Source of the DNA: Candidatus Altarchaeales archaeon
GTDB taxonomy: Archaea; Altiarchaeota; Altiarchaeia; IMC4; SCGC-AAA252-I15
Length of the DNA: 9,979 nt
Assembly (NCBI GenBank): GCA_016867655.1
Contig: VGJA01000023.1
Location: 1 to 9,979 of the forward strand
Reading direction: 5' to 3'
Shown: positions 1 through 5,031 of the stretch, in pieces
How the letters are laid out: the number at the start of each line of letters is the position of its first letter
Numbering within the stretch: position 1 is the first letter of the stretch
Notes under the pieces: generated by a model
Seen by the model: the letters and a program-made list of their open reading frames with translations, nothing else
Databases searched by the model: none
Told to the model about the DNA's origin: nothing
Program-made: the position numbers and the translations under genes

Positions 1-321
1 CCAAGACAACTCCACACCCCTCAAAAAACTGCCGCCCTTCAGGTATACCACAGACTCATTCCTAAAAAAGTGCACTGAATACTCCCTGTTGCCATAAAGC
101 GACTCAGGCAAGGTAAAATGCTGGGAAAACCCGCTGCCAACCGCATTAATCTCGTTCACGTTGCCCGCAATGCTGTTGATAATCCTATTACCATGGACGA
201 AAATCTTCAAATCGCTGCCCCGGACATACTTCTGGTAGACAAAAAGGCTCATCAAGGATAGTATCACAACAACAATAGACAGCACCACCAGAAGCTCCAC
301 GCTAACTTGGCCCCCACGCAT
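1..321 (-). CDS. Class III signal peptide (type IV pilin-like) protein, partial
   Basis: The frame is open from an ATG at 321 to the left edge, giving 107 residues with no stop, so the C-terminus lies outside the window. The N-terminus reads MRGGQVSVELL and is followed by a hydrophobic stretch to about residue 28. This matches the archaeal class III (archaellin/pilin-like) signal: a short basic leader, a Gln after the expected prepilin peptidase site (G4/Q5), Glu at +5, and an alpha-helical membrane segment. The rest is a polar extracytoplasmic domain with one N-glycosylation sequon (NES). Only 6 nt separate it from the stop of the upstream pilin-like gene, so the two are probably co-transcribed and translationally coupled. 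Likely role: a minor pilin or another secreted/membrane-anchored pseudopilin. The exact appendage is unknown. Confidence 0.75.
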   Translation of the reverse strand, partial: MRGGQVSVELLVVLSIVVVILSLMSLFVYQKYVRGSDLKIFVHGNRIINSIAGNVNEINAVGSGFSQHFTLPESLYGNREYSVHFFRNESVVYLKGGSFLRGVELSW

Positions 322-327
322 TTTGCT

Positions 328-750
328 TTAGACTACGGTAATGTTTATCGTATTGTCCGGATTGGACTCAACGCTGAGCACGTAATAACCCTCCTTGTTT
401 ATGGACGACAAATCTCCGACAACAGTACCCTTCGTGAGGTCGTAGATGTCAGTATAAGCGTCCTTGATTGAAACCCGGATGTTTATGCTCCTGTTGCCGA
501 TGATAGAAACGTCCTCCACATTAGGCGGAATGTAAACATTAACCTGCGTCTTGGAAGGATGACCGTGGACGTAAATGAAGTCGGCAGCCTCACGCACTCT
601 GTTGGACGCCCTGACCGCAGAGTCCAAGCCAATCTGGACGCTGGAAGTGGAAATCAGATTGCTGACCACATAAAGTATGGCAGCGAAAATGCCCAAAGAC
701 AGTGCAAGCATAATCATGTATTCCAGAGACGCCTGAGCCTTTTTTTCCAT
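328..750 (-). CDS. Class III signal peptide (type IV pilin-like) protein
   Basis: This is a 140-aa protein. It begins MEKKAQASLEYM and continues with a hydrophobic helix to about residue 32. The QASLEY core is a textbook archaeal class III signal, with predicted cleavage A5/Q6 and Glu at +5 of the mature protein. The remaining ~105 residues form a small extracellular domain, probably beta-rich, with sequons at NRS and near the C-terminus (NTI is not one, NIT is). It is the first gene of a minus-strand pair whose second member (ATG at 321) carries the same signal type. No good Shine-Dalgarno precedes the ATG; AGGT abuts it directly. Together with a TATA-like element about 30 bp upstream, this suggests a leaderless or nearly leaderless transcript. 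The family (pilin, archaellin or DUF361-like) cannot be fixed from sequence alone. Confidence 0.82.
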   Translation of the reverse strand: MEKKAQASLEYMIMLALSLGIFAAILYVVSNLISTSSVQIGLDSAVRASNRVREAADFIYVHGHPSKTQVNVYIPPNVEDVSIIGNRSINIRVSIKDAYTDIYDLTKGTVVGDLSSINKEGYYVLSVESNPDNTINITVV

Positions 751-816
751 ACCTAAGGTATTTATTTACCCCACAGTTTAATAATATCAGTCTAGAATTA
801 AAACACAGGTGCACAA
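751..816. promoter_or_regulatory. Divergent promoter region, pilin pair / 76-aa gene
   Basis: This 66-bp gap separates two diverging genes. TTTAATAATAT at 777-787 lies about 30 bp from the minus-strand ATG (750) and about 35 bp from the plus-strand ATG (817). A second AT-rich stretch, TATTTATT, is at about 759-766. For the plus gene an AGGTG (807-811) sits 5 nt before the ATG and is a good archaeal ribosome binding site. Which AT-rich element serves which direction is inferred from spacing only. Confidence 0.45.
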
Positions 817-1047
817 ATGGAATACGAGACAATTGTAAGCGAATACGTCGACTATGGGAAAAACAAGTTTTTGGAAGTGTCCCGCAAGAAGGTGCTTCCG
901 GACGAAGTGGAGTTCCTCAACATATCCAAGGGATACTACACGCCAAACGGCCAGAAGCGCTACCAAAACGCTATTGGATTCCCGTTGGACAAGGAGATAG
1001 CCAGATCACTGATAGAGAAAATCAAGATGATAGGGCAGACAGAATAA
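817..1047 (+). CDS. Small protein, possible PC4-like ssDNA-binding domain
   Basis: This is a 76-aa protein. The start is supported by AGGTG at 807-811, 5 nt upstream of the ATG. There is no signal peptide or membrane segment, so it should be cytoplasmic. The layout is an N-terminal beta-rich half (GKNKFLEVSRKKV, then EFLNISKGYYTPNGQKR), a hydrophobic turn (IGFPLD), and a C-terminal amphipathic helix (KEIARSLIEKIKMI). That strand-strand-helix pattern, with basic residues in the strands and a FPLDKE-type entry to the helix, resembles the PC4/Sub1 single-stranded nucleic-acid-binding fold. The match is by eye and weak. It is convergent with the 122-aa gene, with 15 bp between stops. It could equally be an uncharacterised archaeal small protein. 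Confidence 0.7.
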   Translation: MEYETIVSEYVDYGKNKFLEVSRKKVLPDEVEFLNISKGYYTPNGQKRYQNAIGFPLDKEIARSLIEKIKMIGQTE

Positions 1048-1062
1048 ACGCACGAAGAAAGA

Positions 1063-1431
1063 CTATTGCGACTGACCGCCTTTGTCCTTCTTTACAGCAA
1101 TCTCTTTTCTGACAGAACTTAGGAAGCCGTCCACATAGCTGTTGGACTCAGCAGGCTTGGCTTCAGGCTTGACTATGTCATAGTCAAGACCCTCGGTAAT
1201 AACACCAGAAAGGTCGTCAATAGACCTCCTGAACTCCCGCCCAGGCTTCAGCAAAACATCTCCTGAAATGGTATACACAACATCAATAATCCTGCTGTTG
1301 CAGAGAATCTCGGCCAAATCCATAAGAGATTTTTCATCCAAACCCAAAACCCTAGAGGCGTCGCTAACCTTAACCTCCTTTTTACTGTTAATCAAAAACA
1401 TCAACTTATGATGCAGATTACCGGAAGCCAT
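1063..1431 (-). CDS. Winged-helix-like protein, function unknown
   Basis: This is a 122-aa protein. Residues 1-63 look like a winged helix: helix 1 (LHHKLMFLINSK), a helix-turn-helix from about 21 to 44 (VSDASRVLGLDEKSLMDLAEIL), then a beta hairpin or wing (IDVVYTISGDVLLKP). Residues 64-122 are polar and probably mostly disordered, ending in a Lys/Gln-rich tail. There is no signal peptide. A TATA box lies ~36 bp upstream and no Shine-Dalgarno is visible, so a short leader is expected. It may be a small transcription factor or a protein-interaction winged helix. The nearby pilin genes make a role in surface appendages possible, but the orientation and the intervening gene give no operon support. 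Confidence 0.7.
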   Translation of the reverse strand: MASGNLHHKLMFLINSKKEVKVSDASRVLGLDEKSLMDLAEILCNSRIIDVVYTISGDVLLKPGREFRRSIDDLSGVITEGLDYDIVKPEAKPAESNSYVDGFLSSVRKEIAVKKDKGGQSQ

Positions 1432-1460
1432 CTCGACACTAGAATAGATATTTTCTGGGA

Positions 1461-1473
1461 GAGCTTATATAGC
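1461..1473 (-). promoter_or_regulatory. TATA box for the winged-helix gene
   Basis: On the minus strand this reads GCTATATAAGCTC, a strong archaeal TATA element. Its centre is about 36 bp upstream of the ATG at 1431. With the usual ~26 bp to the transcription start, the leader would be about 10 nt. Confidence 0.55.
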
Positions 1474-1499
1474 AGGATATGATAGCAAAGCCAAAAATA

Positions 1500-1511
1500 A
1501 CTTATTTAAGC
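1500..1511 (+). promoter_or_regulatory. TATA-like box for the charged-protein gene
   Basis: ACTTATTTAAGC is centred about 22 bp before the ATG at 1528 and 34 bp before the in-frame ATG at 1540. A transcription start ~26 bp downstream would fall at or just after the first ATG, so the second ATG is the better start if this is the promoter. The upstream A-run (1492-1499) could be the BRE. Confidence 0.45.
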
Positions 1512-1527
1512 TAAAAACGCGTTATCT

Positions 1528-2619
1528 ATGACAGTAGCCATGGCAAAAGGCGGAACACAAGAAATAGAGCGCAGGCGAGTAGAAGAAAGGCCGGAACTAC
1601 CTGTCATCAAACAAGAATCTCATCCCCATTTGGGAGGTCTGAAAAAGCTTGGAGAAATGCGGGAGGGCAGTAGAGGTTTCTCGGATTTGACGTCTGAAAT
1701 CAGGCGAATGCAAACGGGAGAGGTTTCTGTTGGCATAGGCAGGATAACAGGAGTGTTCTCTCGGAAGGACGATATATATCTAGAGGGTGCAGGCATAGCA
1801 GTAAAGTTCAGGGGTGAGGGAGTTGAGTTGTATTATGTCAGCACAGACAACAGAGAAGAGCGGATTGCTCCAGACCAAGAGAAAGCATACGGCAGAGAGA
1901 TTTATTACATGATTCTTGACTTCATGGAGGAAAGGGCTAGAGACATTGAGAGGACGGGAAAAAGTGATAGAAGAACAGATTTGGATAAGGATGAGCTGAG
2001 GGGTTTGAAGATAAGGTTTGTAAATTTTACATCAAACAACGATCCGGGAGCTAGAATCTCGGAAATGCGCATGACAGGAGACGGGAAAAACGCGCTTTTC
2101 TCCGATGGGGATAAGAGAGTCATCAAAGTTATACACACGCCAACAGGAAAACTCAAAAGAATCAACAAAGACGGCGAACTGGAAGAAGTAAATGATGTTG
2201 AAGAGAGAAACAGGTTTGAGGAAGAAATTAGGAGAGCGATGTTAGACCCCAATGTCAAGAAAGGGTTTAGTCGGGAGAAGTTGGAAGAGATATTAGACAA
2301 GTATTCCGCAAGAACAAGGGTTATTCAAGCCGAAATTTCGCGTGCGAGAAAGCACGCTGCGGCTGTGGAATACGCTCAAGAAAGTGACGAAGAAAAGAAA
2401 AGAAGAAAGGCTACTGAAAAGGAGAGGAGGGAACGGCAGAGGGAGCAGAAAAAACAGGAGGATGAGGCTGAACAATTATTGCTGGAAAACCCGGAGAGTA
2501 TTCTAACTCTAGACCCTAAAGTGAGGAGGCGCATGGAAAGGAAGGAGAATCCAAATCTAGTAGAGCTGTATCAAAAGCGCCCTGACTTGCATGAGAAGGT
2601 TCATAAAAAGGCCGCTTAG
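1528..2619 (+). CDS. Highly charged protein of unknown family with C-terminal charged helix
   Basis: This is a 363-aa protein that I do not recognise. Residues 1-55 are polar and probably disordered. Residues ~56-210 look like an alpha/beta domain, with strands such as VSVGIGRITGVF and GLKIRFVNFT, a helix at ~118-140 (KAYGREIYYMILDFMEERA), and KRVIKVIHTPTGKLKRI. Residues ~225-320 are almost continuous Glu/Lys/Arg-rich helix and may form a coiled coil or a single alpha-helix. The C-terminus has two ENP-containing segments (320 and 340) followed by hydrophobic and basic residues. There is no signal peptide, membrane segment or Cys. The start could be ATG 1528 or ATG 1540; neither has a ribosome binding site, which fits a leaderless mRNA. 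It ends tail-to-tail with RNase J, overlapping by 4 bp, which gives no functional link. Confidence 0.75.
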   Translation: MTVAMAKGGTQEIERRRVEERPELPVIKQESHPHLGGLKKLGEMREGSRGFSDLTSEIRRMQTGEVSVGIGRITGVFSRKDDIYLEGAGIAVKFRGEGVELYYVSTDNREERIAPDQEKAYGREIYYMILDFMEERARDIERTGKSDRRTDLDKDELRGLKIRFVNFTSNNDPGARISEMRMTGDGKNALFSDGDKRVIKVIHTPTGKLKRINKDGELEEVNDVEERNRFEEEIRRAMLDPNVKKGFSREKLEEILDKYSARTRVIQAEISRARKHAAAVEYAQESDEEKKRRKATEKERRERQREQKKQEDEAEQLLLENPESILTLDPKVRRRMERKENPNLVELYQKRPDLHEKVHKKAA

Positions 2620-2625
2620 ATTTTT
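2605..2625. terminator. Overlapping T-rich termination signals
   Basis: The convergent stops at 2616-2619 are flanked by T5 on the plus strand (2621-2625), just after the charged-protein stop. On the minus strand T5 (complement of A5 at 2605-2609) lies ~7 nt past the RNase J stop. Archaeal termination uses U-rich tracts, so each may end transcription of one gene inside the 3' end of the other. Short runs, so weak evidence. Confidence 0.35.
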
Positions 2626-3899
2626 ATCGTCTGTCCGTTGTTTATTAGGTGTGTGTTTTTGTTTAGTTCGTATCCTTCTTCAGAAGCTAGCGCTACCCAG
2701 GCGCTTCTTTGTTCTATGGTGCCGTGGCAGGGTATTATGTGCCCTGGCTTTAGTAGTTCCAGTAGTCTACGGTGGTCTTCTTTGGAGGCGTGTCCTGAGA
2801 CGTGTATGTCTTTGAATATTCGGACTCCTTTGGACTGTAATTTGCTTTCCAATACCGTTCTTTGGGCTATGTTCAACGGCACTGGAATAACGTTGGCGCA
2901 GAACAAAACCGAGTCCCGCTTTTGGAACCGGAAGTTGAACTGACCTTCAAGCATTCTAATCAACACTGATTCAGGCTCCGCCTGGTGTCCTGTGGCCAAG
3001 ACAAAATAGTCTTCGCGGTTTCTCTTAACTTCGTTTAAGGCGTACTTTATGGCCTTTGGGGTTCCATACACTCGAGCATCTGGAGGCATGTCCAAATAGT
3101 CAAAGCGTTCCGCAAGCTCAGTATGGTTTAACATGGAATGCCCCAGTATAACGGGCTTTCTTCCTGTTTTCTCCACCTCATCCAAAATCATTTGAATGCG
3201 CTCAATGTGGCTTGAAAAAGTGGTTGCCACAATCAAACCATCGTCAATAAAATTCAGCACATCCTGCAGCTTGCTTCTAACAACATTTTCCGAAGAAGTC
3301 TTGCCCGCCTCCTTGACTCTGGTTGACTCTACAATCAAAAGCTTGACTCCTTCATGGCCAACCTTCCTAAGCCTCCCATAGTCAGTCTTCCCCAAGGCAG
3401 AATGATCATCCAACTTATAGTCGCAGGCATAGACAACGTTGCCTTCGCTTGTCCTCAGCAAAACCAAAGAAGTTTCGGGAATGCTATGCGTCACCGGAAT
3501 AAACTCCACCTTAATCCTCTTGGACACGCTAAAATGCTCGTTGTATTCAACAGCAAAAAAGTCGCCTTCCCTGTACTCCCTCCTGCCAATCTCAATAGGA
3601 TAGGGTGTTGATATGATAGGCACCCTAGGCCTTGTGAAAGGCAATGCTCCAATATGGTCCAAATGGCCGTGGGAGATTATTTGAGCGCGCACATTCCTAA
3701 GCCTCTCGTATTCGGGAATCACATCCAGCTTAATCAGCTGTTCAACATTGACTTTCTTTATGTCGCTGATGTCTGCGTCATACATCTGGAGCATGTCAAG
3801 CCTGAGGCCGTTGTCCAAAGCAACGGTGTCGTTTCCAATTGAAACTCCAGTCATGTTCCTGCCCACGGCCTTGTAGCCGCCTACTGCTGTTATGTCCAT
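2616..3899 (-). CDS. rnj: Ribonuclease J (archaeal metallo-beta-lactamase/beta-CASP)
   Basis: This 427-aa protein is near the usual archaeal RNase J length. The metallo-beta-lactamase motifs are all visible: motif 2 HGHLDH at 77-82, motif 3 His138 (PVTHS), motif 4 Asp160 (ACDYK), and the beta-CASP/C-terminal histidines His370 (VSGHAS) and His392 (PCHG). The beta-CASP insertion lies between about 195 and 365. There is no KH domain, which separates it from FttA further along. Archaeal members of this family are zinc-dependent 5'-3' exoribonucleases acting on 5'-monophosphate RNA; that activity is inferred here. It is divergent from psmB, and its TATA element sits ~31 bp upstream of the ATG, implying an almost leaderless mRNA. 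The 3' end overlaps the stop of the converging charged-protein gene. Confidence 0.92.
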   Translation of the reverse strand: MDITAVGGYKAVGRNMTGVSIGNDTVALDNGLRLDMLQMYDADISDIKKVNVEQLIKLDVIPEYERLRNVRAQIISHGHLDHIGALPFTRPRVPIISTPYPIEIGRREYREGDFFAVEYNEHFSVSKRIKVEFIPVTHSIPETSLVLLRTSEGNVVYACDYKLDDHSALGKTDYGRLRKVGHEGVKLLIVESTRVKEAGKTSSENVVRSKLQDVLNFIDDGLIVATTFSSHIERIQMILDEVEKTGRKPVILGHSMLNHTELAERFDYLDMPPDARVYGTPKAIKYALNEVKRNREDYFVLATGHQAEPESVLIRMLEGQFNFRFQKRDSVLFCANVIPVPLNIAQRTVLESKLQSKGVRIFKDIHVSGHASKEDHRRLLELLKPGHIIPCHGTIEQRSAWVALASEEGYELNKNTHLINNGQTIKI

Positions 3900-3906
3900 C
3901 TTCTAA

Positions 3907-3935
3907 GTATTTATATAGGCCAATGTTTATATACT
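3907..3935. promoter_or_regulatory. Divergent promoter with two TTTATATA boxes (RNase J / psmB)
   Basis: Identical TTTATATA octamers occur at 3910-3917 and 3926-3933, exactly 16 bp apart. The second is flanked as GTTTATATAC and reads GTATATAAAC on the other strand. It lies ~31 bp before the RNase J ATG and ~55 bp before the psmB GTG, so it can serve both directions. The first box would place an RNase J start inside the gene, so it more likely serves psmB. Confidence 0.6.
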
Positions 3936-3972
3936 ATACAACGAATTTTACACACAAAAATTTGTTTTTTAT

Positions 3973-3978
3973 GAGAGG
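3973..3978 (+). promoter_or_regulatory. Ribosome binding site deciding the psmB GTG start
   Basis: GAGAGG, followed by T, ends 6 nt before the GTG at 3985 and matches the archaeal anti-SD. It supports GTG over downstream ATGs and over the ATG at 3971, which is in another frame. Confidence 0.6.
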
Positions 3979-3984
3979 TTTCTT

Positions 3985-4620
3985 GTGGACTCACAAACTC
4001 TGAAAGGCACCACAACCATAGGTTTGGTATGCAATGACGGCATAGTATTCGCCACAGACAGAAGGGCTTCATACGGCCACTTCATAGCCAGCGACCGCGC
4101 TCAAAAATCGTTCAACATAAACAACACAGTCGGCGCCACGGTGGCAGGCAGCGTAGGGGATGCTGAATCGCTTATGAGATTGATTCAGGCCGAGGCTTCG
4201 CTTTTTGAGATAACCAACGGCGAGAAAATGAGCGCCAATTCAGTCGCAACACTGATGGCCAACATCCTCCAGGGGAACAAGATTTTCCCCTACTTGGTCC
4301 AGCTGCTGATAGGCGGATTTGACGGAGATGAAGCCAGGCTTTATTCCCTCGACCCAATCGGTGGTTTGATTGAGGAAAAGATGGCTGCAACAGGCTCCGG
4401 AAGTCCTATGGCTTATGGGGTTTTGGAGCAGGATTACTCTGAAAACAAAAGCGTTCAGGACAACGTTCCGGTAGCCCTGAAGGCTTTAAGCTCTGCGTTG
4501 AAAAGAGACTCGGCTACAGGCGACGGAATGGACGTTGTGGTGATAACAAAAGACGGCTTCAGGAAGTACAATGACAGTGAAGTCAAGACCATCGCAGACA
4601 AGATAGCCAAAAAGAAGTGA
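3985..4620 (+). CDS. psmB: 20S proteasome beta subunit
   Basis: This is a 211-aa precursor of the catalytic beta subunit of the archaeal 20S proteasome, the cytoplasmic ATP-dependent protein degradation core. The start is GTG with a ribosome binding site. An eight-residue propeptide (MDSQTLKG) precedes the self-cleavage point, so Thr9 becomes the N-terminal nucleophile Thr1. Asp25 and Lys41 correspond to the catalytic Asp17 and Lys33. The later GSGS (near Ser129) and RDSATGDGMDVVVI (Asp166/Ser169) motifs are also present, so the subunit should be active. The short propeptide is typical of archaeal beta subunits. No alpha subunit or PAN gene lies in the window. A psmB gene next to the FttA gene is a neighbourhood I recall from other archaea, such as Methanocaldococcus. 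Confidence 0.96.
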   Translation: MDSQTLKGTTTIGLVCNDGIVFATDRRASYGHFIASDRAQKSFNINNTVGATVAGSVGDAESLMRLIQAEASLFEITNGEKMSANSVATLMANILQGNKIFPYLVQLLIGGFDGDEARLYSLDPIGGLIEEKMAATGSGSPMAYGVLEQDYSENKSVQDNVPVALKALSSALKRDSATGDGMDVVVITKDGFRKYNDSEVKTIADKIAKKK

Positions 4621-4636
4621 AGCCTCCCGCACTTAA

Positions 4637-4656
4637 GGTTTTCCCCGTGTGGGGAT
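4637..4656 (+). repeat. Intergenic hairpin element, copy A
   Basis: GGTTTTCCCC, loop GTGT, GGGGAT: a 4-bp CCCC/GGGG stem with fixed flanks. The same element with a different loop occurs at 7812-7831 on the opposite strand. It lies 16 nt after the psmB stop. Confidence 0.6.
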
Positions 4657-4674
4657 TCATGCCATAGGCATGAA
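4656..4674. repeat. Perfect stem-loop
   Basis: TTCATGCC, loop ATA, GGCATGAA. This is an 8-bp perfect stem with a 3-nt loop, directly after the copy A hairpin and downstream of psmB. It could protect or process the psmB mRNA 3' end. Confidence 0.6.
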
Positions 4675-4708
4675 CAGTCTCCAGTTCTCGGAAAACAGTC
4701 CCAAAGGT

Positions 4709-4745
4709 GCACGCCCGTTGCGTGCATGCACTTGGCGGAAGTGCA
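4709..4745. repeat. Two adjacent perfect stem-loops
   Basis: GCACGC, CCGTT loop, GCGTGC (4709-4725) is followed after one base by TGCACTT, GGCGG loop, AAGTGCA (4727-4745). Because GTGCA/TGCAC pieces recur, the arms can re-pair in alternative ways, for example GTGCA at 4707-4711 with TGCAC at 4727-4731. Confidence 0.55.
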
Positions 4746-4878
4746 CCCCGATAGGGAAAAAACCGCGGAAACCGAAACCCCGTAATTCGCCAGCGATGGT
4801 GTGATTGCCCAAGTTTGGATAACAATCCTAGATACGCCTTTATTGAAGACAAATAGAATCTTGCAGACAAATCTTGTG

Positions 4879-4956
4879 TTTGCATCTTATTGAAAAAAAA
4901 AGTCTCTTGGAAAAAAAATCCATATTTACATCTTGTTAAAAGCAAAGTCTTTTAGA
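4879..4956. repeat. Imperfect direct repeat, about 33 bp, period about 46
   Basis: Both copies share the order TTT-R-CATCTT-R-TT, then an A-rich block, then GTCT-Y-TT. The first copy is at 4879-4911 and the second at 4925-4956. A shorter related AGACAAAT-type repeat lies just upstream (4847-4876). No coding sense is evident. Confidence 0.4.
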
Positions 4957-4957
4957 C

Positions 4958-5014
4958 GGCTTAAAAAGCCTACATCACTTGGTTGCGTTAAATTCATTCA
5001 CCCCTGTACGGGGG
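4958..5014 (+). promoter_or_regulatory. Probable fttA promoter and leader hairpin
   Basis: CTTAAAAAG (4960-4968), inside the inverted repeat GGCTTAAAAAGCC, is a candidate TATA box. It would give a start near 4990 and a ~40-nt leader. Within that leader CCCC-TGTAC-GGGGG (5001-5014) forms a GC hairpin 17 nt before the ATG. No Shine-Dalgarno precedes the ATG. An alternative TATA-like GTTAAATTC (4986-4994) would give a much shorter leader. Confidence 0.35.
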
Positions 5015-5031
5015 CATTCTAAAAACAGAAA

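Larger units (their letters stand above)
4621..5031. other. 411-bp gap between psmB and fttA, hairpin-rich, no gene seen
   Basis: I find no credible coding frame here. The first third is GC-rich with several perfect stem-loops, listed separately. The middle and last third (about 4835-4950) are A/T-rich and contain an imperfect direct repeat of about 33 bp (4879-4911 and 4925-4956). GGCTTAAAAAGCC (4958-4970) is a 5-bp inverted repeat around an A/T core. I see no tRNA T-loop, SRP helix-8 motif or RNase P conserved core. An untranslated regulatory region or an unrecognised ncRNA is possible. Confidence 0.5.

Noticed and set aside
4455..4945. Minus-strand open frames over the psmB 3' end and the gap
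   Set aside because: The products are low-quality sequence without motifs, run through hairpins and A/T repeats, and lack promoter or ribosome binding signals.
4621..5031. SRP RNA or RNase P RNA in the psmB-fttA gap
   Set aside because: The SRP helix-8 GGAAGG core and the RNase P conserved cores (GGAAAGTCC-type and the ACAGAA partner in context) are not present in order.
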